Below, one piece after another: positions 1 to 9,544 of a stretch of DNA of 64,000 nucleotides. This DNA comes from Mycolicibacter kumamotonensis (GTDB lineage: Bacteria > Actinomycetota > Actinomycetes > Mycobacteriales > Mycobacteriaceae), in NCBI RefSeq assembly GCF_002086285.1, contig NZ_MVHU01000002.1:1-64000 (forward strand), in the 5' to 3' direction. The notes beneath the pieces are model-generated. The model had not been told where the DNA came from. It searched no databases and saw only the letters and a list, made by a program, of their open reading frames with translations. The number at the start of each line of letters is the position of its first letter. The stretch's first letter is position 1. Made by a program: the position numbers and the translations under genes.

Positions 1-2874
1 GGCTGGGGGTGGTTCTCCAGCGGCGGCGCGGGCGGTACCGGCGGGGTTGGTGGTGCCGGAATAACCGGTGTGGCCGGCTTGGCCGGTGTTGACGGCGGTA
101 ACGGCGGTGTCGGTGGTGCCGGTGGTGTCGGCGGTGCCGGCGGTGATGGCGGCTGGCTGTTCGGCACCGCCGGGGCCGGCGGGACCGGCGGTGCGGGCGG
201 TGTAGGTGGTGCCGGCGGTTCCGGTGGTGCGGGCGGGATGGCCGAGCTGGCCGGCGGAGCCGGTCAGGACGGCGGCGACGGCGGGGACGGCGGTCTTGGC
301 GGAGGCGGTGGCGCCGGCGGGACGGGCGGACAGGGCCTGTGGGTCACCGGCGCCCATGGTGACGGCGGCAAAGGTGGCACCGGGGGTGCCGCCGGTGTCG
401 GCGGGAACGGCGGCGACGGTGCAGCCGGAGACATCCTGACGCCCGGGGGCGGCGACGGCGGCAACGGCGGGAACGCCGGAGTGGCCGCGGCCGGGGGCGC
501 CGGGGGCGCGGCCGGCGGCGTCGGCGCGGACGCGGGCGCATCCGGCGCATCCGGGGCCGCAGTGAGCACGGTGTCGGGCAACGGCGGCCGGGGCGGGGCC
601 GGTTACAGCTACACCGGAAGCGCGACCGGCAATGCCGGTGGTGCCGGTGGTGCCGGCGGTCATGGCGGCGACGGCGGCTCGGCCGGTAACGGCGGCAACG
701 GTGGGGCCGGCGGCCGCGGGGACAGCGGCACCCGGGCCGACGGGTTCGACGGGACCGCGGCCAGCCCGCACGGAACCGACGGCGGCGTCGGCGGCACCGG
801 TGGTTCCGGCGGTGCCGGCGGCAATGGCGGTGACGGGGGCATGCTGGCCGCCAACACCGCCGGCAACGGTGGCGCCGGCGGGACCGGTGGTTCCGGCGGT
901 ACCGCCGACGGGGGTAGGGGCTACAACCCCGCGAACGGATCGGTAGCCGGGGTTGACGGCGGTAACGGTGGCGACGGCGGCACCGGTGGTTCCGGTGGGA
1001 CCGGGGGCGCCGGCGGCAATGCGGGCACCGCTCAGGGCGGCACGGTGGTGGGCGCCAACGGCAACGGCGGTCAGGGCGGCGCCGGCGCTGCCGCTGGGCG
1101 CGGCGGCAACGGCGGTAGCGGTAGCGCCGGAAATGCCGCCACCCCCGACGGCGGGGATGGCGGCAACGGCGGGGACCCGGGCACATTCGGTGTCGGCGGT
1201 GCCGGCGGCACGGCCGGTACCACGGTCGGCGGTGGCGGCCTCGACGGCACCGCTGGTGGCAATGGCGCCCCGGTGACCGTCCTATCCGGCAACGGTGGCA
1301 ATGGTGGCGCCGGCTACAGCTACCCCGTCGGTGGGACGGCGACCGGCAACGCCGGCGGGCACGGTGGCAACGGCGGGAACGGCGGGTTGCTCGGCAACGG
1401 CGGCAACGGTGGTGTCGGCGGCCGCGGGGACAGCGGCACCCTCGCCACGGGTGCCGATGGCACCGCGGCCAGCCCGAACGGAACCGCCGGCGGCGCCGGG
1501 GGCGTCGGCGGCGCCGGCGGTACCGGAGGTAACGGCGGTAACGGAGGCGCCGCCGCCGGCACCTCTGCCGGCAACGGCGGACGCGGCGGCGACGGCGGGA
1601 GCGGCGGGAACTCGCAGGGCGGTCACGGCTACGACGCCAGCTCCGGAACCGTGGCCGGCGCCGACGGCGGCAATGGCGGTGCCGGCGGCACCGGTGGTCA
1701 TGGCGGCGCCGGCGGCGACGGCGGCAATGCCGGCACCGCTCAGGGCGGCACGGTGGTGGGCGCCAACGGCAACGGCGGCTCGGGCGGTCGCGGCGGCTCC
1801 AATTTCGGCGGTAACGGCGGCAACGGGGCGGACGGAGGCGCGGTCAGCCGCGACGGCGGCGACGGCGGCGACGGCGGCAACGCCAGCACCGCCCTCGTTT
1901 CGGGCGGCGCCGGCGGCAACGCCGGCAGCACCGGCGGCGGCGGCGGGACCAACGGGCAAAACGGCTTCTTCGGCACCGATAACGGCGGAACCGGCGGCGA
2001 TGGCGGCAACGGCTACAGCGACCCCAGCCCCGGTGGCATCGGCGGAAACGGCGGCAACGGTGGCAGCGGCGCCAGCAACGGCGGCAACGTCTTCGTCCGC
2101 TACGGCGGTGCCGGTGGCGACGGTGGTGGCGGCGGCATCACCGGTGGCAACGGCGGGGACGGTGGCGGCGGCGGCGTCGGACGCGGCGGTGACGGCGGCA
2201 ACGGTGGGACCGGCGGGGTCACCGGCGGCAACGGCGGCGACGGCGGCCTCACCGGCGGCGCCGGAGGAAATGGCGGCGACGGCGGCGTCACGGGCGGCAC
2301 CGGAGGCCAGGGCGCTCGAGGTGACTTCAGTGCCTTCACCGTGCAGCTGGGCGACGGCGGCCACGGTGGTGCCGGCGGCGCCGGCGGCGGCAATGCCGGG
2401 GGCGCCGGCGGTCAGGGCGGCGCCGGCGGAGTCGACTTGACGGACCCCGATGAGGGCTGGGGCCCCGGCGGTGGCGGCGGCGGTGGCGGAGGCGGCAGCG
2501 CCCTGGGCGGTGTCGGTGGCGACGGCGGCAACGGTGGCAGCGGCGGCAACCAGCTGGGTTCCTCCTGCAGCGGCTGCATCGGCATGTTCGGGTTCGGCGG
2601 GGACGGGGGCACCGGCGGTACCGCCAGTGTCGGGAACGGCGGCGCGGGCGGCACCGGCGGCAACGGCGGCGACGACGTGTGGAGCCCGTCGTCACCTGCG
2701 CCCGGCCACGGTGGCCGCGGCGGCGACGGCGGTCCCGGCGGAACCGCGCCCTCCCCGGCCGGCGACGGTGGCGACGGCGGTGACGGCGGGGACGGCGGGG
2801 ACGGCGGCGACCGTGGAATCGGCGGTAACGGCACACCCGGCACCGCGGGAACACCCGGCCAGGACGCGCCCTGA
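1..2874 (+). CDS. PE_PGRS family protein, C-terminal part (5' end outside window)
   Basis: The reading frame is open from the first base and ends at TGA 2872-2874, so this is the 3' part of a larger gene. The first plausible start in the frame, a GTG near base 70, lies inside the repeat and is not the real start. The protein is almost entirely Gly-Gly-Ala/Gly-Gly-X triplets with interspersed Asn and Asp, and includes the block GGWLFGTAGAGG typical of PGRS domains. Larger units recur, for example GNGGxGGAGYSY near 585-620 and 1285-1325, and AQGGTVVGANGNGG near 1030-1065 and 1740-1775, so parts of the tract arose by segmental duplication. The N-terminal PE domain is not visible. PE_PGRS proteins are mycobacterial cell-surface or secreted proteins of mostly unknown function. 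The gene runs convergently into sdhB with 30 bp between them. Confidence 0.9.
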   Translation, partial: GWGWFSSGGAGGTGGVGGAGITGVAGLAGVDGGNGGVGGAGGVGGAGGDGGWLFGTAGAGGTGGAGGVGGAGGSGGAGGMAELAGGAGQDGGDGGDGGLGGGGGAGGTGGQGLWVTGAHGDGGKGGTGGAAGVGGNGGDGAAGDILTPGGGDGGNGGNAGVAAAGGAGGAAGGVGADAGASGASGAAVSTVSGNGGRGGAGYSYTGSATGNAGGAGGAGGHGGDGGSAGNGGNGGAGGRGDSGTRADGFDGTAASPHGTDGGVGGTGGSGGAGGNGGDGGMLAANTAGNGGAGGTGGSGGTADGGRGYNPANGSVAGVDGGNGGDGGTGGSGGTGGAGGNAGTAQGGTVVGANGNGGQGGAGAAAGRGGNGGSGSAGNAATPDGGDGGNGGDPGTFGVGGAGGTAGTTVGGGGLDGTAGGNGAPVTVLSGNGGNGGAGYSYPVGGTATGNAGGHGGNGGNGGLLGNGGNGGVGGRGDSGTLATGADGTAASPNGTAGGAGGVGGAGGTGGNGGNGGAAAGTSAGNGGRGGDGGSGGNSQGGHGYDASSGTVAGADGGNGGAGGTGGHGGAGGDGGNAGTAQGGTVVGANGNGGSGGRGGSNFGGNGGNGADGGAVSRDGGDGGDGGNASTALVSGGAGGNAGSTGGGGGTNGQNGFFGTDNGGTGGDGGNGYSDPSPGGIGGNGGNGGSGASNGGNVFVRYGGAGGDGGGGGITGGNGGDGGGGGVGRGGDGGNGGTGGVTGGNGGDGGLTGGAGGNGGDGGVTGGTGGQGARGDFSAFTVQLGDGGHGGAGGAGGGNAGGAGGQGGAGGVDLTDPDEGWGPGGGGGGGGGGSALGGVGGDGGNGGSGGNQLGSSCSGCIGMFGFGGDGGTGGTASVGNGGAGGTGGNGGDDVWSPSSPAPGHGGRGGDGGPGGTAPSPAGDGGDGGDGGDGGDGGDRGIGGNGTPGTAGTPGQDAP

Positions 2875-2904
2875 GCCGGGCTCAGGCCGGCTTGGGGTGG
2901 GAGA

Positions 2905-3762
2905 TCAGCGGGCGAACATCAAGGCCCGCTTGACCTCCTGGATCGCCTTGGTGATCTCGATGCCGCGCGGGCAGGCGTCGGTGCAGTTGAACGTGGTGCG
3001 ACAGCGCCACACCCCGTCGACCTCGTTGAGGATGTCCAACCGCTCCGCGGCGCCCTCGTCGCGTGAGTCGAAGATGAACCGGTGGGCGTTGACGATCGCC
3101 GCCGGCCCGAAATACGACCCCTCACTCCAGTACACCGGGCAGCTGGTGGTGCAGATGCCGCACAGGATGCACTTGGTGGTGTCGTCGTAGCGGTGCCGGT
3201 CGTGCTGGCTCTGGATCCATTCCCGGGTGGGCGGATTGCCGGTGGTGATCAAGTACGGCTTGATCGCCTTGTAGGCGTCCATGAACGGTTCCATGTTGAC
3301 CACGAGGTCTTTTTCCACCGGCAGCCCACGCATCGGCTCGATGGTCAGCGTCAGCTCCTTGCCCGGCTTCTTGGGCAGGATGTCGCGCATCAGCAGCTTG
3401 CACGCCAGCTTGTTGTTGCCGTTGACCCGCACGCCGTCCGAGCCGCACACGCCGTGCGCGCAGGACCGGCGGAAGGTCAGCGTGCCGTCCAGGTAGCTCT
3501 TGACGTAGATCAGCAGGTTCAGCAACCGGTCGGTGGGCAGTGCCGGAACCCGGAAGCTCTGCCAGCCGTCGGTGGCGGCGTACTGGTCGGGGTTCTCCGG
3601 GTTGAACCGGGCGATCTTGAGCGTGACCATCTGCGCGCCCTCGGGGACCGGGGGCAGGGGCGGGTCACCGGCCGGCGGGCCGTCGACCAGCGCCACCGGC
3701 GTGGTGCTCGCCGGACCCGACGAGCAGCATCCTGAATCTGATGAGCAACAGCCCTCGGACAT
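2905..3762 (-). CDS. sdhB: Succinate dehydrogenase iron-sulfur subunit
   Basis: About 285 aa. It transfers electrons from the flavoprotein SdhA to the membrane anchor and quinone in complex II. Three Fe-S clusters are readable: the [2Fe-2S] motif SCAHGVCGSDG with a following Cys in NKLAC, then CILCGICTTSCPVYW and CRTTFNCTDACPRG, which carry the [4Fe-4S] and [3Fe-4S] ligands. The ATG at 3762 shares its A with the TGA of sdhA (TGATG), which indicates translational coupling and fixes the start. The N-terminus is unusual: two Cys pairs (residues 5-6 and 12-13) precede the normal PPLPPVP segment, whereas the M. tuberculosis protein as I remember it (about 263 aa) lacks them. An internal Met (MVTLKIARFN) would give a protein without the extension, but the overlap favours the longer form. 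Confidence 0.95.
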   Translation of the reverse strand: MSEGCCSSDSGCCSSGPASTTPVALVDGPPAGDPPLPPVPEGAQMVTLKIARFNPENPDQYAATDGWQSFRVPALPTDRLLNLLIYVKSYLDGTLTFRRSCAHGVCGSDGVRVNGNNKLACKLLMRDILPKKPGKELTLTIEPMRGLPVEKDLVVNMEPFMDAYKAIKPYLITTGNPPTREWIQSQHDRHRYDDTTKCILCGICTTSCPVYWSEGSYFGPAAIVNAHRFIFDSRDEGAAERLDILNEVDGVWRCRTTFNCTDACPRGIEITKAIQEVKRALMFAR

Positions 3763-5516
3763 CAGTACTTCCGTTCCTTCGGTTCGTAGCGGGTCTGCAC
3801 CACCGGCTTGTAGTCCAACCGGATGTCTGCGATCAGGTCCGGACCTTGCTTGTAGGCCATGGTGTGGCGCATGTAGTTGACGTCGTCGCGGTTGGGGTAA
3901 TCCTCGCGGGCATGCCCACCGCGGGACTCCTGCCGGTTGAGCGCACCGACCACGGTGACCTCGGCCAGCTCCAGCAGGAAGCCCAGCTCGATCGCCTCCA
4001 GCAGATCGGAGTTGAAGCGCTTGCCCTTGTCGTGCACGGTAATTCGGGCGTAGCGCTCCTTGAGCGCGTGGATGTCGCTCAGCGCCTGCTTGAGGGTCTT
4101 CTCGGTGCGGAACACCGCGGCGTTGTTGTCCATCGACTGCTGCAGCGCACCGCGGATGTCGGCGACGCGCTCGTTGCCGTGCTCGGACAGGATGTCGGCG
4201 ACCCAGTTGACCACCATGTCGGCCGGGTTCTCCGGCATCTCGGTGAACTCGTGGGAGTTGGCGTACTCCGCCGCGGCGATACCGGCGCGGCGGCCGAACA
4301 CGTTGATGTCCAGCAGCGAGTTGGTGCCCAGCCGGTTGGCGCCGTGCACCGACACGCAGGCGCACTCGCCGGCGGCGTAGAGGCCCGGCACGGTGGCGGT
4401 GTTGTCGCGCAGCACCTGTCCGGTCACCGTGGTCGGGATTCCGCCCATCACGTAGTGGCAGGTCGGGTAGACCGGCACCAGCTCGGTGACCGGGTCCACA
4501 CCCAGGTAGGTGCGGGCGAACTCGGTGATGTCGGGCAGCTTCTCCTCGAGCACGTCGGCACCGAGGTGGCGCACGTCGATGTAGACGTAGTCCTTGTTGG
4601 GCCCGGCGCCACGGCCTTCGAGCACCTCGAGCACCATCGAGCGAGCCACGATGTCGCGGGGGGCCAGGTCGACGATCGTCGGGGCGTAACGCTCCATGAA
4701 CCGCTCACCGTCGGCATTGAGCAGCCGGCCGCCCTCACCGCGCACCGCCTCCGAGATGAGAATGCCCAGCCCGGCCAGGCCCGTCGGGTGGAACTGGTGA
4801 AATTCCATGTCCTCCAACGGCAGACCCTTGCGGAAGACGACGCCCATGCCGTCACCGGTCAGGGTGTGCGCGTTCGAGGTCGTCTTGTACATCCGGCCCG
4901 ACCCGCCGGTCGCCAGCACGATCGCCTTGGCGTGGAAGACATGGATTTCGCCGGTGGCCAGCTCATAGGCCACCACGCCGGTCGCCACCGGGCCCGACGG
5001 GGTCTCGGTGAGCACCAGGTCCAACACGTAGAACTCGTTGAAGAACTCCACGCCGTGCTTGACGCAGTTCTGGTACAGCGTCTGCAGGATCATGTGGCCG
5101 GTGCGGTCGGCGGCGTAACACGCACGGCGCACCGGGGCCTTGCCGTGGTCGCGGGTGTGCCCGCCGAACCGGCGCTGGTCGATGCGGCCCTCGGGGGTGC
5201 GGGAGAACGGCATGCCCATGTTCTCCAGGTCCAGCACCGCGTCGATGGCCTCCTTGGCCATGATCTCCACCGCGTCCTGGTCGGCCAGGTAGTCGCCGCC
5301 CTTGACGGTGTCGAAGGCGTGCCACTCCCAGTTGTCGTCCTCGACGTTGGCCAGCGCGGCGCACATACCGCCCTGCGCGGCGCCGGTGTGGCTGCGTGTG
5401 GGGTACAGCTTGGTCAGCACTGCCGTGCGAGCGCGGGGCGCGGCTTCCACCGCCGCGCGCATCCCGGCACCGCCGGCGCCGACGATCACCACGTCGTATC
5501 GATGTTCCTGAATCAC
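3762..5516 (-). CDS. sdhA: Succinate dehydrogenase flavoprotein subunit
   Basis: 584 aa, full length for SdhA. It oxidises succinate to fumarate with covalently bound FAD. Visible are the N-terminal dinucleotide motif VVIVGAGGAGMRAA, the flavinylation region TRSHTGAAQGG containing the His that binds FAD, the substrate-binding segment RRFGGHTRDHGK, and the C-terminal HYVMGGIPTT and GANRLGTNSLLD blocks. It starts 31 bp after the sdhD stop and overlaps sdhB by one base. The order sdhC-sdhD-sdhA-sdhB in one minus-strand operon matches the Rv3316-Rv3319 type enzyme (called Sdh2 in mycobacterial literature). Confidence 0.97.
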   Translation of the reverse strand: MIQEHRYDVVIVGAGGAGMRAAVEAAPRARTAVLTKLYPTRSHTGAAQGGMCAALANVEDDNWEWHAFDTVKGGDYLADQDAVEIMAKEAIDAVLDLENMGMPFSRTPEGRIDQRRFGGHTRDHGKAPVRRACYAADRTGHMILQTLYQNCVKHGVEFFNEFYVLDLVLTETPSGPVATGVVAYELATGEIHVFHAKAIVLATGGSGRMYKTTSNAHTLTGDGMGVVFRKGLPLEDMEFHQFHPTGLAGLGILISEAVRGEGGRLLNADGERFMERYAPTIVDLAPRDIVARSMVLEVLEGRGAGPNKDYVYIDVRHLGADVLEEKLPDITEFARTYLGVDPVTELVPVYPTCHYVMGGIPTTVTGQVLRDNTATVPGLYAAGECACVSVHGANRLGTNSLLDINVFGRRAGIAAAEYANSHEFTEMPENPADMVVNWVADILSEHGNERVADIRGALQQSMDNNAAVFRTEKTLKQALSDIHALKERYARITVHDKGKRFNSDLLEAIELGFLLELAEVTVVGALNRQESRGGHAREDYPNRDDVNYMRHTMAYKQGPDLIADIRLDYKPVVQTRYEPKERKY

Positions 5517-5547
5517 CGCGATATCACCCGTTCGTAGGAGACTGCCG

Positions 5548-6015
5548 TCAAGAAATGTTCGGGTCGAAGCTCAGCAGCACGTAGCTGCCCAGCGCCAGCG
5601 TGAAGATCACCGAGAACGCCAGCAGGGTCATCAGCCAGAACCGGCTGCGGGCGCTGCGGGTGTAGTCGCCGATGATCGTGCGCAGGCCGTTGGCGCCGTG
5701 CAGTTCGGCCAGCCACAGCAGGGTCAGGTCCCAGATCTGCCAGTACGGCGAGTGCCAGCGCTCCGCCACGTAGTTGAAATCGATCCGGTACACCCCGTCC
5801 TGCCACATCAGCATGATGAAGAGGTGTCCGAGCACCAGGAAGATCAACACGGCGCCGGAGAACCGCATGAACAGCCAGGTGTACTTCTCGAAGTTCGGCA
5901 TCCCGGAGCGCCGCTGCGGCGAACGCGGGTCGCCGAGGCTGGCCGGGCGGTCGCGGTCCGGGCCGCGGACCGGGGCCAGCGCGCCGCGGCCCAGTTGCAG
6001 GTCAGGTGTGCTCAT
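5548..6015 (-). CDS. sdhD: Succinate dehydrogenase membrane anchor subunit
   Basis: About 155 aa. A hydrophilic, Arg/Pro-rich N-terminus of about 40 residues is followed by three hydrophobic helices. These contain the conserved RFSGAVLIFLVLGHLF with the heme-ligand-type His, and the second-helix motif HGANGLRTIIGDY near the quinone site. The ATG at 6015 overlaps the sdhC stop by 4 bp (ATGA), so it is coupled to sdhC. It forms the membrane domain of complex II together with SdhC. Confidence 0.93.
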   Translation of the reverse strand: MSTPDLQLGRGALAPVRGPDRDRPASLGDPRSPQRRSGMPNFEKYTWLFMRFSGAVLIFLVLGHLFIMLMWQDGVYRIDFNYVAERWHSPYWQIWDLTLLWLAELHGANGLRTIIGDYTRSARSRFWLMTLLAFSVIFTLALGSYVLLSFDPNIS

Positions 6016-6446
6016 AAGAATCGCTCCGCCATGTGCATGCCGATCCGGACCACCACCGGGACCATCACCACCAGCCAGGTGGCGCAGACCGCCACCAGCA
6101 TCTGGCGCTGCCAGCGGCAGCCCTGCCACCAGAAGTCGATCAGGATCAGCCGGACCCCGTTGAGGCCGTGGAAGAGCACCGCGGCCACCAGCCCCAGCTC
6201 CATCAGGCCGACGATCGGGGTCTTGTAGGTCGCGATCACCTCGGTGTAGGCCTGCGGGCTGACCCGCACCAACGCCGTGTCGATCACGTGGACGAACAGG
6301 AAGAAGAAGATGGTCGCACCGGTGATCCGGTGCAGGGCGAACGCCCACATTCCGGGGTCGCCCTTATACAGACTCTGCCGCCGGGGACGCCGGCCAGGAG
6401 CCTGCGTCCCGGGCAGCGCAGTCGTATCGGCGGATGTCGCCGTCAT
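6012..6446 (-). CDS. sdhC: Succinate dehydrogenase cytochrome b556 subunit
   Basis: About 144 aa. After a basic N-terminal stretch (PGRRPRRQSLYKGD) come three membrane helices with HRITGATIFFFLFVHVID and LFHGLNGVRLILIDF, the SdhC signatures including heme-ligand histidines. The frame is open four codons further upstream to a TTG, but that TTG and the next codon are the bases of a perfect GGAGG (6452-6456) placed 5 nt before the ATG at 6446, so I take the ATG. It is the first gene of the sdhCDAB operon and is divergent from cdd across about 230 bp. Confidence 0.93.
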   Translation of the reverse strand: MTATSADTTALPGTQAPGRRPRRQSLYKGDPGMWAFALHRITGATIFFFLFVHVIDTALVRVSPQAYTEVIATYKTPIVGLMELGLVAAVLFHGLNGVRLILIDFWWQGCRWQRQMLVAVCATWLVVMVPVVVRIGMHMAERFL

Positions 6447-6451
6447 CAGCG

Positions 6452-6456
6452 CCTCC
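6452..6456 (-). promoter_or_regulatory. Ribosome binding site deciding the sdhC start
   Basis: On the minus strand this reads GGAGG, 5 nt upstream of the ATG at 6446. It overlaps the alternative TTG start of the same frame and so argues against that start. Confidence 0.7.
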
Positions 6457-6678
6457 AAATATCGGTAGCCACCCCGCTCGGTTGCGCGTGCGGCAGCTAC
6501 GCAACGCCATCGCGGTCAATAAACCTCGGCTTGGACTCTAAACCCATTCACAGGGTGGAAACGACCACGCCGAAGTTACTGATGGGTAGGAACCGTCGAA
6601 GTTAGGGTGACATTCGACAAACGACTGCGGATGGACGGGATTGCGCGGTGAACTCGAAAAGATGTGGACGCAGGTCAG

Positions 6679-7071
6679 ATGTCTGACGTAATCGACTGGA
6701 ATCTGTTGCGGCGCAATGCAATTTCGGTAGCTACGAATGCCTACGCGCCGTATTCGGGACTGCGGGTCGGGGCGGCGGGGCTGACCGTGGACGGACGGCT
6801 GTTCACCGGCTGCAATGTGGAAAATGTCTCATATGGCCTGAGCCTGTGCGCCGAGTGCGCGGTGGTCGCCGGGCTCTACGCCGCGGGGGGCGGACGGCTG
6901 GTGGCGCTGTCGTGCACCAACGCCTCCGGCAACCTGCTGATGCCCTGCGGCCGGTGCCGTCAGGTGCTGTTCGAACACGGCGGGCCCGAGCTGCTCATCG
7001 ACCACCCGGCCGGTGCGCGGCGGCTGTCTGACCTGCTGCCGGACGCCTTCGGACCCGACGCATGGGCGTGA
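6679..7071 (+). CDS. cdd: Cytidine deaminase
   Basis: 130 aa from the ATG at 6679 (MSDVIDWNLL), which aligns with the usual mycobacterial N-terminus; an in-frame GTG at 6664 would add five residues. It deaminates cytidine and deoxycytidine to uridine and deoxyuridine in pyrimidine salvage. The zinc and catalytic motifs are complete: CNVENVSYGLSLCAECAVV (Cys-Ala-Glu) and MPCGRCRQVL (Cys-x-x-Cys). It is the first gene of a cdd-deoA-add salvage operon and overlaps deoA. Confidence 0.96.
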   Translation: MSDVIDWNLLRRNAISVATNAYAPYSGLRVGAAGLTVDGRLFTGCNVENVSYGLSLCAECAVVAGLYAAGGGRLVALSCTNASGNLLMPCGRCRQVLFEHGGPELLIDHPAGARRLSDLLPDAFGPDAWA

Positions 7072-8372
7072 CACCTGTTTTCGATGCCCCGACACTGATC
7101 GCCACCAAGCGCGACGGCCACCGCCTGACCGACGACGCGATCGACTGGCTGATCGACTCCTACACCCGCGGACAGATCGCCCAGGAGCAGATGTCGGCAC
7201 TGTTGATGGCGATATTCCTGCGCGGTATGGACGCCCGCGAGACCGCGCGCTGGACCGCGGCGATGATCGCCTCGGGGGAGCGGCTGGACTTCGCCGACCT
7301 GCGGCGCAACGGGCGGCGGCTGCCCACGGTCGACAAGCACTCCACCGGCGGGGTGGGGGACAAGATCACCCTGCCGCTGGTGGCGGTGGTCGCGGCCTGC
7401 GGTGCCGCGGTGCCGCAGGCCTCCGGGCGCGGCCTGGGCCACACCGGCGGCACCCTGGACAAACTGGAGTCGATCGCGGGTTTCGACCCCACGCTGTCGA
7501 CGTCGCGGCTGCGTGCGCAGCTCGTCGAGGTGGGTGCCGCGATCTTCGCCGCCGGCGCCTTGGCGCCCGCCGACGCCAAGCTCTACGCGCTGCGCGACAT
7601 CACCGCCACCGTCGAGTCGCTGCCGTTGATCGCCAGCTCGGTGATGAGCAAGAAGCTGGCCGAAGGGGCCGCGGCGCTGGTGCTGGACGTCAAGGTCGGC
7701 TCGGGCGCCTTCATGAAAACCGCCGACCAGGCCCGCGAGCTGGCCGGGCTGATGGTCGAGTTGGGCGCGGCACACGGGGTACCCACCCGTGCGCTGCTCA
7801 CCGACATGAACGGCCCGCTCGGCGCCACCGCCGGTAACGCCCTCGAGGTCGCCGAGGCGCTGGAGGTGCTGGCAGGTGGCGGCCCCGACGACGTGGTGGC
7901 GCTGACGGTGACACTGGCCACCGAGATGCTCGCTTTGGCCGGGCTGGACGACGTCGATCCGGCCGCAACCCTGTCCGACGGCACCGCGATGGACGCATTC
8001 GCCGCGATGGTCGCCGCCCAGGGCGGGGATCTGCGCGTTCCGCTGCCGGTGGCGGCATGTTCGGAGACCATCACCGCATCCCGGGGCGGCACAATGGGGG
8101 AAATCGACGCGATGGCGGTGGGTATGGCGGCATGGCGATTGGGGGCGGGACGCTCCCGCCCGGGTGAGCGGGTGCAGGCCGGGGCCGGCGTGCGGATGCA
8201 CCGCCGCCCCGGTGACCCCGTCAGCGCCGGCGAGCCACTGTTCACGCTGTACACCGACACACCCGAACGGTTCGGGCCGGCACGCGCCGAGCTCGACGGC
8301 GGCTACCGCGTCTGCGATGTCACCGAGACCCCGGCGGCCCCGCGGCCCCTGATCATCGGAGCGGCCCCATGA
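7068..8372 (+). CDS. deoA: Thymidine phosphorylase
   Basis: About 434 aa. It performs phosphorolysis of thymidine and deoxyuridine to base plus deoxyribose-1-phosphate. Diagnostic blocks are the phosphate-binding [46 protein letters not shown] and VKVGSGAFM. Two starts are possible: GTG 7068, which forms a GTGA overlap with the cdd stop and matches the family N-terminus (M-T-x-x-FDAPT), or ATG 7062, which adds two residues. I chose the GTG. Its 3' end overlaps add by four bases. Confidence 0.95.
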   Translation: MTPVFDAPTLIATKRDGHRLTDDAIDWLIDSYTRGQIAQEQMSALLMAIFLRGMDARETARWTAAMIASGERLDFADLRRNGRRLPTVDKHSTGGVGDKITLPLVAVVAACGAAVPQASGRGLGHTGGTLDKLESIAGFDPTLSTSRLRAQLVEVGAAIFAAGALAPADAKLYALRDITATVESLPLIASSVMSKKLAEGAAALVLDVKVGSGAFMKTADQARELAGLMVELGAAHGVPTRALLTDMNGPLGATAGNALEVAEALEVLAGGGPDDVVALTVTLATEMLALAGLDDVDPAATLSDGTAMDAFAAMVAAQGGDLRVPLPVAACSETITASRGGTMGEIDAMAVGMAAWRLGAGRSRPGERVQAGAGVRMHRRPGDPVSAGEPLFTLYTDTPERFGPARAELDGGYRVCDVTETPAAPRPLIIGAAP

Positions 8373-9454
8373 CCACACCGCTGAGCCTGGAGATGATCCG
8401 CCAGGCGCCCAAGGCGCTGCTGCACGACCACCTCGACGGGGGACTGCGCCCGGCCACTGTCGTCGACATCGCCGGGCAGGTCGGCTACGACGGGTTGCCC
8501 ACCATCGATCCCGACGAGCTGGCGACCTGGTTTCGCACCCGCTCGCACAGCGGTTCGCTGGAGCGTTACCTGGAGCCGTTCAGCCATACCGTGGCGGTGA
8601 TGCAGACCCCCGACGCGCTGCACCGGGTGGCCGCCGAATGCGTGGAGGATCTGGCCGCTGACAACGTCGTCTACGCCGAGGTGCGGTTCGCGCCCGAACT
8701 GCACATCGAGGGCGGGTTGTCGTTCGACGAGGTGACCGAGGCGGTGCTGGCCGGTTTCGCCGACGGGGAGCGCCGGGCCGCGGCCGCCGGCCGGGAGATC
8801 ACGGTGCGCTGTCTGGTCACCGCGATGCGGCACGCCGCGCTGTCCCGGGAGATCGCCGAGCTGGCCATCCGGTTCCGCGACGAGGGCGTGGTCGGGTTCG
8901 ACATCGCCGGTGCAGAGGCCGGTCACCCGCCGAGCCGGCATCTGGACGCGTTCGAGTACATGCGAGACCACAACGCCCGCTTCACCATTCATGCCGGCGA
9001 GGCGTTCGGGCTGCCGTCTATCCACGAGGCGATCGCGTTCTGCGGTGCCGACCGGCTCGGGCACGGGGTGCGGATCACCGACGACATCACCGTCGATGAC
9101 GGGGAAGTGCGGCTCGGCAGGCTGGCGGCGATCTTGCGGGACAAGCGGATCCCGCTGGAGTTGTGCCCGAGCTCCAACGTGCAGACCGGCGCGGTTGCCA
9201 GCATCGCCGAGCACCCGTTCGACCTCTTGGCACGCGCCCGCTTGCGGGTGACGGTGAATACCGACAACCGGTTGATGAGCGACACCACCATGAGTAAGGA
9301 GATGCTGGTGCTGGCCGATACGTTCGGCTACGGCTGGACCGATCTGCAGCGATTCACGGTGAATGCGATGAAGTCGGCGTTCATCCCGTTCGATCAGCGC
9401 GTGGAGATCATCGAGGAAGTGATCAAGCCGCGATTCGCGGTTCTGGTCGGTTGA
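8369..9454 (+). CDS. add: Adenosine deaminase
   Basis: 361 aa. It converts adenosine and deoxyadenosine to inosine and deoxyinosine. Zinc and catalytic motifs are in order: LLHDHLDGG (His-x-His), [19 protein letters not shown] and the late VNTDNR carrying the metal-binding Asp. The ATG overlaps the deoA stop (ATGA), so it is translationally coupled. The inosine produced can feed the purine nucleoside phosphorylase at 17.4 kb. A strong hairpin lies 42 bp past the stop. Confidence 0.96.
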   Translation: MTTPLSLEMIRQAPKALLHDHLDGGLRPATVVDIAGQVGYDGLPTIDPDELATWFRTRSHSGSLERYLEPFSHTVAVMQTPDALHRVAAECVEDLAADNVVYAEVRFAPELHIEGGLSFDEVTEAVLAGFADGERRAAAAGREITVRCLVTAMRHAALSREIAELAIRFRDEGVVGFDIAGAEAGHPPSRHLDAFEYMRDHNARFTIHAGEAFGLPSIHEAIAFCGADRLGHGVRITDDITVDDGEVRLGRLAAILRDKRIPLELCPSSNVQTGAVASIAEHPFDLLARARLRVTVNTDNRLMSDTTMSKEMLVLADTFGYGWTDLQRFTVNAMKSAFIPFDQRVEIIEEVIKPRFAVLVG

Positions 9455-9496
9455 TTACGTCGGGCGATTACCCGGCGCCACTTCCGGTGAAAACGA

Positions 9497-9536
9497 CGAA
9501 AGCCGGACAATCGCGATTGCGATTGCCCGGCTTTCG
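9497..9536. terminator. Bidirectional terminator hairpin between add and the LGFP lipoprotein gene
   Basis: A 10-bp perfect stem (CGAAAGCCGG / CCGGCTTTCG) continues through one mismatch into a further 7-bp stem (CAATCGC / GCGATTG) with a 4-nt top. It sits between the two convergent stop codons (9454 and 9545) and can serve both strands. Confidence 0.8.
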
Positions 9537-9544
9537 AAGCGAGA

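Noticed and set aside
344-1186. Long Arg-rich open frame on the minus strand inside the PE_PGRS gene
   Set aside because: It is the antisense shadow of the GGN-rich repeat; the composition (Arg/His/Cys only) is what reverse-complemented Gly codons give, and there is no start signal or domain.
585-1330. PE_PGRS repeats as a CRISPR-like array
   Set aside because: Units are of irregular length, in frame and coding for Gly-rich peptide; no constant direct repeats with unique spacers.
1282-2364. Long Ala/Val-rich frame opposite the PE_PGRS repeat
   Set aside because: Shadow of the repeat with no sequence complexity of its own.
2405-3190. Plus-strand frame running from the PE_PGRS end into the sdhB region
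   Set aside because: Ala/Pro-rich shadow of the repeat and antisense of sdhB; no ribosome site and no similarity.
3741-5537. 598-codon open frame on the plus strand opposite sdhA
   Set aside because: Antisense to a certain gene; Val/His/Gly/Arg-rich composition is typical of the shadow of high-GC codons.
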